Positions 6,739 to 14,372 are shown, counted from the stretch's first letter. The stretch: DNA of 14,894 bases from CALZJC01 sp041574955 (GCA_041574955.1 JBFGNS010000108.1:1-14894); one strand, 5' to 3'. Translations and numbers: made by a program. The notes: generated by a model from the sequence alone, not told the origin.

Positions 6739-6800
6739 CGCGGGGTGAGCGTGTCTGCCCACCGCGCTGGTGCGAGCCGGTGAGGGTTTGCCGGGGCTGG

Positions 6801-6833
6801 TGCTGAGGTCCTTTGCTTCGCTCAGGATGACAG
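6801..6833 (-). repeat. REP-like short interspersed repeat, copy 1
   Basis: A 33-bp unit that matches the copy at 7190-7222 at 29 of 33 positions, same orientation. On the minus strand its core is CCTGAGCGAAGCAAAGG, a short imperfect palindrome. The type is familiar from many bacterial genomes, where its translation gives ILSEAKDL or HPERSEGPQ in spurious proteins. It is noncoding. Confidence 0.85.
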
Positions 6834-6938
6834 AGGGCATGCGACACCGTGCAGCGGCTGCTCGATAGTGCTGGGGAGCAATAGGCCGATCGACCGGCAG
6901 GGCTCCACCGATGTGTCGGTGAAGTGACCGATCCCGGA

Positions 6939-7125
6939 GGCCGGCGTCAGAGTCGCGGGAGATGGGGTCCCAGGGTAGCTCTCGGCCAGCGCAGCGCAAC
7001 GCCCGCGGGAGTCCGACGCCGACACCCGCGCGCCAGCCGAGTGCAGGCGAGTGCACCCCCGGCAAAGTCCGACCAGGCGCGAGCCGGTACCCTGGGACCC
7101 CATCTCCCGCGACTCCGAGCCGGCC
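6939..7125. repeat. Inverted-repeat element with 28-bp perfect arms
   Basis: The arms at 6950-6977 and 7088-7115 are exact reverse complements over 28 bases; each contains GGGAGATGGGGTCCCAGGG or its complement. After a gap of a few bases the match continues with GGCCGGC (6939-6945) and GCCGGCC (7119-7125). The 110-base interior carries a short tandem GAGTGCAGGC/GAGTGCACCC (7039-7058) and no ORF. It lies between the two REP-like units. No target-site duplication was found at its edges. It may be a miniature inverted-repeat element, a REPIN-like unit or a long-stem RNA. Confidence 0.85.
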
Positions 7126-7189
7126 GGGCCAGCACGTGGGCCGCACTCTCCGACGGTGCTGCAAGCCGCGGTGCGTCGGGCTGGTTGCG

Positions 7190-7222
7190 TGCTGAGGTCC
7201 CTCGCTACGCTCGGGATGACAG
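7190..7222 (-). repeat. REP-like short interspersed repeat, copy 2
   Basis: The second 33-bp unit; its minus-strand core is CCCGAGCGTAGCGAGGG. Compared with copy 1, the third stem pair changed from T-A to C-G on both sides, so pairing is kept. It lies just beyond the 3' end of the decarboxylase gene. Confidence 0.85.
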
Positions 7223-7274
7223 TGGTTCTTCAGTGCCGGATCGGACTCAGCCGTGCTGCGAGCTGCTGACGACT

Positions 7275-8717
7275 TCAGCCCCCGAGCAGCTCGTCGCGCG
7301 CCGCCCGGATGTCCTCGAGGCAGGCCTCCATCCGGTCGCGGTGGGTGCGGAAGGAGAGGACGCAGATCCTCACGATGAAGCGGCCGCCGAGGGTGGTGGG
7401 GGTGAGGTAGACGCGGCGGCGGGCGTTGATCCGGTCGAGGAAGTCGCGGTTGAGGCGGTTGGCGGCCTCGGGGTCGAGGTCGCGCCCTTCGGAGTCGCGG
7501 GCGGCCAGGCGGAAGGCGACGATCGACAGCTGGGGGTGGGCGACGATCTCGATGCCGGGGATCGACTCGAGCTCGCGGCAGGCCCACTCGGCGAGGTCGA
7601 GCTTCTCGTCGAGGGCGGCGCGGAAGGCGCCCAGGCCGTGCATCTTGAGCGGCAGCCAGACCCGTAGGCCGCGCCAGTCGCGCGACAGCTCGGGCGAGAT
7701 CTCGCAGAAGTCGACCAGGTCGGGGTCGGACTGGAACTGGGGCATGTAGTCGGCGGCGATGTGGTGGGCGCGGTGGAGCGCCCGGCCGTCGCGCACCAGC
7801 AGGCACCCCGTGCCGTAGGGCAGGAACATCCCCTTGTGCGGGTCGAGCACCAGCGAGTCGGCGCGCTCGAGGCCGCGCATGCGGCGGCGGCCGCGCTCGG
7901 TCAGGACGAAGAAGCCGCCGTAGGCGGCGTCGACGTGAAACCACAGCCGCTCGTAGGCGGCCAGCTCGGCCAGCGCGTCGAGGTCGTCCACCGCGCCGGT
8001 GTTGGTGGTGCCCGCGCTCCCCACCACCAGGAACGGCTCGAGGCCGGCGGCGCGGTCGGCGGCGACCGCCTCGGCCAGCCGATCGAGGCGGATGCGGAAG
8101 GTCTCGTCGGTGGCGACCGCGCGCACGTTGCCGGCCGGGAAGCCGGCCAGCAGCGCCGCCTTGGCCACCGAGTGGTGGATCTGGTCGGAGACGTAGATCG
8201 TGCCGGCGAGGAAGTCGTCGGGCAGCCGCTCGCGGCGCGCCGTCACCAGCGCCGTCCAGTTGGCGAGCGAGCCGCCGGTGGTCAGGAACCCCAGGGACGC
8301 TTCCGGGTAGCCGACCATCTGGCAGAACCAGCGCACCACGTTCACCTCGAGCTGTACCAGCCCGGGCGCCGGCAGCCACACCCCGACGTACCGGTTGACA
8401 GCGTTGGCGAGGTAGTCGGCCACCGCCGCGTGGTAGAGCCCGCCGCCCGGGATGTAGGCCAGGTAGCCCGGGCCGGCGGTGTTGTAGCTGGTCGGGATCA
8501 CCCGCTCGAACAGCAGCTCGAGCAGCTCGTCGAACGGCGCGCCTTCCTCGGGCGGGCCCTCGACCAGCGAGCGCGCCAGCTCGGCGCCGCCCTCGACGTC
8601 GATCGCCGGCTGGCCCGGCAGCGCCTCGATGTGGGCGACGACCCGCTCGGCCGCCGCCTCGATCATCGCCCGCATGGCGGCGGGCGACAGCTCGAGCTCG
8701 CTCGGGTCGCGGCCCAC
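7275..8717 (-). CDS. Group II PLP-dependent amino acid decarboxylase (aromatic-L-amino-acid type)
   Basis: A 480-residue cytoplasmic enzyme, the usual length for the family. PLP site: DPHKGMFLPYGTG with K295 as the Schiff-base lysine, HVDAAYGG with D263 facing the pyridine nitrogen, SDQIHHSV with H181 in the place of the ring-stacking His, and TTGGSLANWTA (146-156) for phosphate binding. The N-terminal part has the family block SYNTAGPGYLAYIPGGG (77-93). Members decarboxylate Phe, Tyr, Trp, DOPA or related acids, and others act on diaminobutyrate or glutamate-like substrates; the substrate here cannot be fixed. The start is uncertain: GTG at 8717 has no clear SD and lies 12 nt after the dehydrogenase stop, suggesting coupled translation; ATG at 8675 (residue 15) is the alternative. 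It is the last gene of the leftward array and is convergent with the CNT gene. Confidence 0.9.
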   Translation of the reverse strand: MGRDPSELELSPAAMRAMIEAAAERVVAHIEALPGQPAIDVEGGAELARSLVEGPPEEGAPFDELLELLFERVIPTSYNTAGPGYLAYIPGGGLYHAAVADYLANAVNRYVGVWLPAPGLVQLEVNVVRWFCQMVGYPEASLGFLTTGGSLANWTALVTARRERLPDDFLAGTIYVSDQIHHSVAKAALLAGFPAGNVRAVATDETFRIRLDRLAEAVAADRAAGLEPFLVVGSAGTTNTGAVDDLDALAELAAYERLWFHVDAAYGGFFVLTERGRRRMRGLERADSLVLDPHKGMFLPYGTGCLLVRDGRALHRAHHIAADYMPQFQSDPDLVDFCEISPELSRDWRGLRVWLPLKMHGLGAFRAALDEKLDLAEWACRELESIPGIEIVAHPQLSIVAFRLAARDSEGRDLDPEAANRLNRDFLDRINARRRVYLTPTTLGGRFIVRICVLSFRTHRDRMEACLEDIRAARDELLGG

Positions 8718-8729
8718 GCGGCGGCAGGC

Positions 8730-9791
8730 TTAGCGGTCGGCCGCCGCCAGCACGCGCTCGACGCGCCGGTCGGCCGCCGCCACCGGCGACTCGCCGCGCT
8801 CGGCCGCCTCGCGCAGCAGCTCGCGTACCGTGTCGCCGATGGTCTCGACCTGGCGGTAGATCACCTGCTCGTCGCGCTCGCCGCGCGACATCAGGCCGAA
8901 CGACATGGCGCCGCCGCCGTTGACCACGTAGTCGGGGGCGTAGACGATGCCGCGCTCGAGCAGCAGGGCGGCGTCGGCCGGCTCGGCGAGCTGGTTGTTG
9001 GCCGAGCCCGCCACCACCCGGCAGGCCAGCCGCGGGATGGTGTGGCGGCTCAGGGTGGCGCCGACGGCGCACGGCGCGTAGACGTCGCACGGCGTCTCGA
9101 TTACCCGCTCGGGCGCCACCACCTCGGCGCCCAGCTCGGCCGCCGCCCGCCGGCAGCGCTCTTGGTCGATGTCGGACACCAGCAACCGGGCTTCGGAGTC
9201 GCGCAGCAGCTCGGCCAGCCGCCAGCCGACGTGGCCGATGCCCTCGACCAGGACGCTCCGGCCGGCCAGCCCCTCGCTGCCGAACGCCTCGCCGCAGGCG
9301 GCGCGGATGCTGCTCCACACGCCGCGGGCGGTGAACGGGCTGGGGTCGAGCTTCTCCCCGGTGTCGCGGTCGAAGCCGTGGACGAACCGGGTCTCGCGCG
9401 CCAGCAGCTGCATGTCGTCCGGCGTCGTGCCCATGTCCTCGCCGGTGCGGAAGCGGCCGCCGAGCGACTCCACCAGCCGCCCGTAGCGGCGCAGCAGGCT
9501 CTCGCGGGCGCCGTTCTCGAACGTCCCGGGCAGCGCCAGCACCGCCTTGCCGCCACCGTACTCCATGCCCAGCACCGCCCACTTGCGGGTCATCCCGCCG
9601 GCCAGCCGCATGGCGTCTTCGAGGCCGTCGGCGGGCTCGGCGTACTCCTTCATCCGGGTGCCGCCGGTGAACGGCCCCAGCCGGTCGTCGTGCATGCAGA
9701 TGAAGATCCAGGTGCCGGTCTGCCGGTCGTAGCGGCAGACCACGCCCCGGCCTTCCCAGGCACGCAGCAGCTCTTCGAGATTCCGCCTCAC
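8730..9791 (-). CDS. Leucine/Glu/Phe/Val dehydrogenase family protein
   Basis: A 353-residue enzyme, close to the about 365 of leucine dehydrogenases. It should convert a branched-chain or aromatic L-amino acid to the 2-oxo acid and ammonia with NAD+. Catalytic-domain motifs: GGMTRKWAVLGMEYGGGKAV with K70 and K82, 12 residues apart as in Bacillus LeuDH (K68/K80), and RTGEDMGTT with D119. The Rossmann part has GIGHVG (184-189), D207 at the end of the second strand (favours NAD over NADP), PCAVGATLS, and SANNQL (263-268). The start is GTG at 9791 with no SD; a -10-like box just upstream suggests a leaderless transcript. The gene lies 48 nt after the permease-peptidase fusion and 12 nt before the decarboxylase. 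Which amino acid it prefers is not visible from sequence. Confidence 0.92.
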   Translation of the reverse strand: MRRNLEELLRAWEGRGVVCRYDRQTGTWIFICMHDDRLGPFTGGTRMKEYAEPADGLEDAMRLAGGMTRKWAVLGMEYGGGKAVLALPGTFENGARESLLRRYGRLVESLGGRFRTGEDMGTTPDDMQLLARETRFVHGFDRDTGEKLDPSPFTARGVWSSIRAACGEAFGSEGLAGRSVLVEGIGHVGWRLAELLRDSEARLLVSDIDQERCRRAAAELGAEVVAPERVIETPCDVYAPCAVGATLSRHTIPRLACRVVAGSANNQLAEPADAALLLERGIVYAPDYVVNGGGAMSFGLMSRGERDEQVIYRQVETIGDTVRELLREAAERGESPVAAADRRVERVLAAADR

Positions 9792-9797
9792 CCAGGG

Positions 9798-9803
9798 ATT
9801 CTA
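9798..9803 (-). promoter_or_regulatory. Candidate -10 box giving a leaderless dehydrogenase mRNA
   Basis: On the minus strand TAGAAT (9803-9798) ends six bases before the GTG start at 9791. Transcription would begin at about the G of GTG, leaving no leader, which fits the absence of an SD. There is no good -35 match. The same transcript could also be read through from the upstream gene. Confidence 0.35.
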
Positions 9804-9839
9804 CAGGGCGCGCGGCCCCGATCCCACCCTGGCGAGCGG

Positions 9840-12800
9840 TTACCCCAGCTCGGCGAGGGCGGCGTTGCGTCTCAGCTGGAGCAGCTGGACGTCGGGATCG
9901 ACCACCAGCCGGTCGGGGGCGAACGGCGCGGCGATCGAGATCGGCACCGACTCGCCGGCGCCCAGCCGTACCCGGGTACGCGCCTCGCGGTAGCCGGCGG
10001 CCGGCCGGTCGCCGTCCCAGCGCTCGCCGGCCGCTGCCGCCAGCTCGACCTCGACGGCGCCGCTGCCGTGGTTCTCGAGCCGCGCCTCGGCCAGCCAGCC
10101 GTCGCCGTCGGCGCGCCGCCGCGCCTCGTGGAGCCGCAGCTCGGGCACCGACACCTCGAAGAACCACTGGCGGGTGAACCGGTCGTAGCGCTCCGGGTCG
10201 GGGGCGTACGGCCGCAGGGTCTCCACCAGATCCTCGAGCAGCGGGTAGTCGGGACCGTTCTGGAAGCGCTCCATGAACTCGCGCAGCCCGGCCAGCATCG
10301 GCTCGCGGCCGATCTCCTGCATCAGCATCCAGAACACCCACATGCCCTTGTCGTACATCACCGTGCGGTCGCCGGGCTGCGTGCCGTCGGTGGCCACCAG
10401 CGGGCGCTCGGCGTCGCGCCGGCGGCGGTCGCCGTAGCGCTCCTCGGTGCGCTTGGCGAACTCCATACGGCGCCGCTCGCCGCCCAGACGCTCGATCAGC
10501 ATGGCGGTGGCGAAATGCGCCATTCCCTCGGACAGGATGTTGCCGCCGGGCCCGTCGCCCGGCGTCAGCAGGTTGCCCCACCACTGGTGGGCGGCCTCGT
10601 GCGCGGTGACCATCATCACCAGGTTGGTCTTGGGGTCCTCGCGGGTCAGAAAGCCGATGCCCTCGGAGAAGGTGATGTTGGTCGGGAAGCCCTGACCGTA
10701 GGCGGCGAGGGCCGGGAACTCGCTCAGCCGCAGCTCGCGCCACGGGTACGGCTGGAACCACTCCGAGTAGTGGCGGCGGGCGGCCTCCAGGGTGCGCGCG
10801 ATCTCGTCGACGTTGTGCGGGTGCTCGGCGAAGTAGTAGACCGCGGTTCCCTCGCCGCGGCGCACCTGCCAGCGGCCGGCGACGATGTTGACCAGCCGCA
10901 CCGGCCGGTCGCTGACCCAGACGCTCACCCGCCGGCCGCCGGCCACGCTCTCGCTCTCCCTCACGCCCACCGAGTGCGCCTCGTACTCCTCGGGCACGTC
11001 GATCCGCACCCGGCTGGTGAACGGCTGCTGGTTGCCCAGGAGCGGCGGCACCACTTCGCGGTAGAGCCGGGGGTCGGGCTCGGGTGGGTCGTGGCGGTTG
11101 TCGTCGTCGACTCCCACCTCCTCGCGGTAGCCGACGAGCGGCAGGAAGCTGGCGGAGAAGCCGGTCAGCACGACGCCGCCCGGCAGCACGAACTCCGAGT
11201 CGCCGCCGCCGTTCTTGCTCATGCCTCCCGGGTAGGAGCCCGAGAACGAGAAGCCGACCTCGAGCCGGCCGCCCGGCGCCAGCGGCTGGGCGGGAGTGAA
11301 GACGTACAGCCCCGACCGGTCCTCGGGCTGGTACGGCTCGCCATCGAGCGTCCAGCCGGGCTCCCGCCACTGCCTGCCGCCGGTCAGCGCGAAGCGCTCG
11401 AGCGGCTCGTCGTGGTGGTTGACCAGCTCGAAGCTGCCGCGGCTGCTCAGCTCGCTCGACGCCGGCTCGAGCCGCACGTCGGCCTCGAGCGCGGCGAGCG
11501 ACGGCTGGGGCGCGTCCCGCCAGGTCGCCAGGTTCTGCTTCCAGTAGTTCTTGTGATCGCGCTCGGCGGCCTCGCCGCCGCTGCCGTGGAGCACCCCGAA
11601 CCAGAGCACCCCGCCAAGCGCCAGCGGCGCCACCGCCGCCGGCGCCAGCCGGATCAGAGCGCCGACCAGCGGCCGCGGGCGCAGCCGACCCGCCAGCCTG
11701 GTGGCGTCGGGCCGGCGGCGGCGGAAGGCGCGCACCGCGATCGCCAGGAACAGCCCCGCCAACGCCAGCACGAACAGCCGGTTGAGGACGATCGCCCGGC
11801 GGTCGAGCTCGAGCACCGAAACGTCGCTCCAGCGCACGGTGTCCCACATCAGCCAGTTGCCGACCCAGTTCATGCGGTCGGTGAACTGCCGGTAGAGGGT
11901 CAGCGCGATCACCGACAGCGCCACCCCGTAGGTCAGGTAGCGGTTGCCGGCGAGCGCCTGCACGGCGCACAGAAACGAGCTCCACACCAGGAAGGTGGGC
12001 AGCAGGAGCAGCCCCCAGACGATCAGGTACGGCGTAGCGCTGAGCGCCACCTGCCCCTGCCCCAGGATCACCACCGCGCCAGCGACGAAGACCGCCACGA
12101 GCACCGAGACCGCCGCCAGGCTGTTGCCCGCCACCTTGCCCACCAGGTAGGCGGTGGTGCCGCCGGGCGCGCTGTAGACCAGCGGCGCCATGCCGGTGGA
12201 GCGCTCGCGCTCGAGCGACTCCACCAGGAAGAACATCATCAGCAGACAGACCAGCAGCGACAGGGTGTTGAACGAGCCGGTGGCTGCCAGCCCCGGGGTC
12301 ACCAGCACCGGGGCGTCGAACGGGCCGACATCGAGCATCGTCGTGCCCATGGTCTGTAGCAGGATGAAGAACGCGAACAGGTAGAGACCGGGATCGCGCG
12401 CCAGCGCGCCGAGCTCGGCGGCGGCGAATCGGCCGGCGCGGACCACAAAGCCCGGCACCGACTGCCTCATCGGCCCGACCGGCGGCACGGTGGGCGCGCC
12501 CGTCGGCCGCCGGCGCCAGCGCCGGAGCCAGCGCCGCTTCGACGAGCGCACCCGGCCGGAGCGACGAAGCGTGCGCGCAAGGTGGCGGTGCGCGAGAGCG
12601 ACGCCGGCGACACCCAGCGAAAGGAACAGCAGCCGGTTCGCCGCCAGCGTGGCGTCGAGGCCGATGCGCGCGGTGTTGTAGAAGTCGGCTCCGCGATCGA
12701 GCTTCAGCCAGGTCTCGCTGAGCCAGCGGAAGCCGCTCGGGTCGAGCAGCATGAGCAGCCGGTTCCAGGCCGGGTCGAGCCAGCCCGGAGACCAGTTCCA

Positions 12801-13406
12801 CAGCAGGCTGAAGCTGACCAGCATGCAGCCGATCGGCAGCAGGAAGGCGAGCACCGGCCGCCGCCACCGCTCGCCGATCCAGAACGCCACGCCGGCAAAG
12901 AAGACGATCGTCGGCAGGCTGAAGACCAGCGCCGGGCGCAGGTAGTTCCAGATCGCGAACGGACCGCGGATCTCGGCCGCCTGCGGGTTGGGCAGCAGAT
13001 GGTTGAACAGGACGATGAAAGCCAGATGCAGCGCCAGCACCAGAGCGAAGGCGCCGATCTGCGCCAGCGCCTTGCCCCAGACGTACTCACCTGGCTTCAG
13101 CCGCGTCGAGTGGAGCAGCTCCCCGACCTTGAGCTCGTCGTCGCGGCCGACCGCAAGCCCCGAGGCGATCGAGACGAAGAACGAGTACATGCTCGCCGCC
13201 AGCACCGCCAGGATGAACGCGGCGCTGAACTCCGACGTGATCCAGGCCTTGCGGCCGCCGACCATTGCGCTGCCGGTGCCGAGCATGACGCTACCGGTGG
13301 ACATTCCCCAGCTCATCAGGACCAGCACCAGCGCCAGGGTCCACAGCATCGGCCGGCGCAGCAGGGTGCGCAGCTCGAGCGCGAGGACCGCCGCCAGCCG
13401 GTTCAT
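9840..13406 (-). CDS. ABC-2 type double permease fused to a periplasmic M1-family zinc aminopeptidase domain
   Basis: A 1188-residue protein. ATG 13406 overlaps the ATPase stop (ATGA). Residues 1-275 and 320-560 are two ABC-2 permease halves, each with about six membrane segments. Both start with an amphipathic LxALExRxLLRxP-like helix and carry a comparable cytoplasmic loop after the second segment (GRDDELKVGELLHSTRLKPGEYVWGK and ERERSTGMAPLVYSAPGGTTAYLVGK). Basic stretches after each half (280-300, 560-578) point inward. A thirteenth segment (about 586-605) then places the rest in the periplasm. Residues 640-1090 form an M1 peptidase unit with HEAAH (936-940), E960 and catalytic Tyr1018 in MYDKG. 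The helix-to-Glu spacing is 19 rather than 18, and the usual GAMEN exopeptidase motif is not found; GQGFPTNITFSEG (904-916) stands about there. A beta-rich tail ends the protein. Fusions of this kind are known as a family, but their substrate is not established. Confidence 0.93.
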   Translation of the reverse strand: MNRLAAVLALELRTLLRRPMLWTLALVLVLMSWGMSTGSVMLGTGSAMVGGRKAWITSEFSAAFILAVLAASMYSFFVSIASGLAVGRDDELKVGELLHSTRLKPGEYVWGKALAQIGAFALVLALHLAFIVLFNHLLPNPQAAEIRGPFAIWNYLRPALVFSLPTIVFFAGVAFWIGERWRRPVLAFLLPIGCMLVSFSLLWNWSPGWLDPAWNRLLMLLDPSGFRWLSETWLKLDRGADFYNTARIGLDATLAANRLLFLSLGVAGVALAHRHLARTLRRSGRVRSSKRRWLRRWRRRPTGAPTVPPVGPMRQSVPGFVVRAGRFAAAELGALARDPGLYLFAFFILLQTMGTTMLDVGPFDAPVLVTPGLAATGSFNTLSLLVCLLMMFFLVESLERERSTGMAPLVYSAPGGTTAYLVGKVAGNSLAAVSVLVAVFVAGAVVILGQGQVALSATPYLIVWGLLLLPTFLVWSSFLCAVQALAGNRYLTYGVALSVIALTLYRQFTDRMNWVGNWLMWDTVRWSDVSVLELDRRAIVLNRLFVLALAGLFLAIAVRAFRRRRPDATRLAGRLRPRPLVGALIRLAPAAVAPLALGGVLWFGVLHGSGGEAAERDHKNYWKQNLATWRDAPQPSLAALEADVRLEPASSELSSRGSFELVNHHDEPLERFALTGGRQWREPGWTLDGEPYQPEDRSGLYVFTPAQPLAPGGRLEVGFSFSGSYPGGMSKNGGGDSEFVLPGGVVLTGFSASFLPLVGYREEVGVDDDNRHDPPEPDPRLYREVVPPLLGNQQPFTSRVRIDVPEEYEAHSVGVRESESVAGGRRVSVWVSDRPVRLVNIVAGRWQVRRGEGTAVYYFAEHPHNVDEIARTLEAARRHYSEWFQPYPWRELRLSEFPALAAYGQGFPTNITFSEGIGFLTREDPKTNLVMMVTAHEAAHQWWGNLLTPGDGPGGNILSEGMAHFATAMLIERLGGERRRMEFAKRTEERYGDRRRRDAERPLVATDGTQPGDRTVMYDKGMWVFWMLMQEIGREPMLAGLREFMERFQNGPDYPLLEDLVETLRPYAPDPERYDRFTRQWFFEVSVPELRLHEARRRADGDGWLAEARLENHGSGAVEVELAAAAGERWDGDRPAAGYREARTRVRLGAGESVPISIAAPFAPDRLVVDPDVQLLQLRRNAALAELG

Positions 13407-14353
13407 CTCGCCGCTCCTTCGGCCGCCGCGGCCGCCGAGTCGATGGCGGCCGGCGCCACCGGCGGCTCGCACCGCCCGTTGCCGAGCCCCCGCGTGGCGA
13501 TCAGATAGGCGTCCTCGAGCGACGCCGGCACCGGCTCGAAGCCAACCGGCGGGTCGCCCTCGGGCCGGTAGACGCGGGCGCGGATCTGCCCCTCGACCAG
13601 CACGCTCTGGGTGACGTGCCACTGGCGCTCGAGCTGCGGCAGCTCGGCTCGTTCGACGGTGGCTTCGAAGATGCGGCCGGTGATGGCGGCCCGCGCCTCG
13701 TGCGGCGTCGTCCACTCGAGCAGCCGGCCCTGCCGGATGATGGCGAAGTCGCGGCACAGCACCGCCACGTCCTCGACGATGTGGGTCGACAGCAGCACGA
13801 TCCGCTCCTCCGCCAGCTCCGCCAGCAGGCGGTAGAAGCGCAGCCGCTCCTCGGGGTCGAGGCCGGCGGTCGGCTCGTCGACGATGATCAGCCGCGGATC
13901 GCCGGCGATCGCCTGGGCGACCCCCAGGCGCTGGCGCATGCCGCCCGACCAGCTGCCCACCTTCTGGCCGGCGGCGGCGGTCAGGTTGACCCGCTCGAGC
14001 AGTTCGCCGCACAGCGCGCTCAGCTTGCGGCCGGCGGCCTCGACGCCCTTGAGCCTCAGCAAGTGGGCGAGCATCCTCTCGCCGGTCAGGTGGGGGTAGA
14101 AGCCGAACTCCTGCGGCAGGTAGCCCAGCCGCCGCCACACCTGCTGCGGCTCGGCGACGATGTCGTGGCCGTCGAGGGTCACCTCGCCGGTGGTCGGCTC
14201 GAGCAAGCCGGCGACGATGCGCATCAGCGTGGTCTTGCCGGCGCCGTTCGGTCCCAGCAGGCCGAACATGCCGGCGCCCACCTCGAGGTCGATGTCGACC
14301 AGCGCCTGGACCGGTCCGGGGTAGATCTTGCCGAGGTTGCGGATCGCGAGCAT
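13403..14353 (-). CDS. ABC transporter ATP-binding protein, partner of the permease-peptidase fusion
   Basis: A 316-residue ATPase. ATG 14353 is preceded by GGGAGA about 8 nt upstream; the open frame continues further but without family sequence. All motifs are intact: Walker A GPNGAGKT (34-41), Q-loop Q81 in YLPQEFG, signature SGGMRQR (136-142), Walker B LIIVDEP (155-161) with E160, and H191 in STHIVED. The SGGMRQRLGVAQA wording and DEPTAGLDPEER are those of the CcmA/drug-exporter type of ABC-2 systems. About 85 residues after the core (from 230) form a small C-terminal domain, then an Ala-rich tail. It should act as a homodimer under the double permease, whose gene overlaps its stop codon by four bases. 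Export or extraction of a peptide-like substrate is the likely mode for this class; the substrate is unknown. Confidence 0.95.
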   Translation of the reverse strand: MLAIRNLGKIYPGPVQALVDIDLEVGAGMFGLLGPNGAGKTTLMRIVAGLLEPTTGEVTLDGHDIVAEPQQVWRRLGYLPQEFGFYPHLTGERMLAHLLRLKGVEAAGRKLSALCGELLERVNLTAAAGQKVGSWSGGMRQRLGVAQAIAGDPRLIIVDEPTAGLDPEERLRFYRLLAELAEERIVLLSTHIVEDVAVLCRDFAIIRQGRLLEWTTPHEARAAITGRIFEATVERAELPQLERQWHVTQSVLVEGQIRARVYRPEGDPPVGFEPVPASLEDAYLIATRGLGNGRCEPPVAPAAIDSAAAAAEGAAR

Positions 14354-14372
14354 GACGGAATCTCCCTTCGAG

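Larger units (their letters stand above)
6617..7274. other. Repeat-rich intergenic stretch without genes
   Basis: These 658 bases lie between the stops of two convergent genes (CNT transporter and decarboxylase). I found no ORF with family features or a usable SD. Frames read through it give only low-complexity peptides and the well-known spurious translations of the repeats (VILSEAKDLS, HPERSEGPQ). Listed separately are an 8-bp tandem repeat, a stem-loop, two REP-like units and a long inverted-repeat element. A further 6-bp stem, CACCGA/TCGGTG, lies at 6906-6921. No T-run terminator is visible for either gene. Confidence 0.7.

Noticed and set aside
6939..7125. Insertion sequence
   Set aside because: The element is too short for a transposase, holds no ORF and shows no target-site duplication.
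6801..7222. CRISPR array
   Set aside because: Only two 33-bp repeats, almost 360 bases apart, with an inverted-repeat element between; no regular spacers and no cas genes.
7761..12359. Plus-strand open frame of 1532 codons
   Set aside because: It is antisense to the decarboxylase, dehydrogenase and fusion genes, and has a composition of His/Gln/Arg/Ala without domains; it mirrors the codon pattern of the real genes.
6445..12867. Minus-strand open frame of 2140 codons
   Set aside because: It runs through three well-supported genes in another frame and through the noncoding repeats; its translation is Arg/Ala/Gly-rich and includes the spurious HPERSEGPQ and ILSEAKDL repeat peptides. High GC leaves few stop codons.
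13407..14138. In-frame N-terminal extension of the permease-peptidase fusion
   Set aside because: It covers the ATPase gene in another frame; the ATGA overlap at 13403-13406 and the permease-type N-terminus after it mark the real start.
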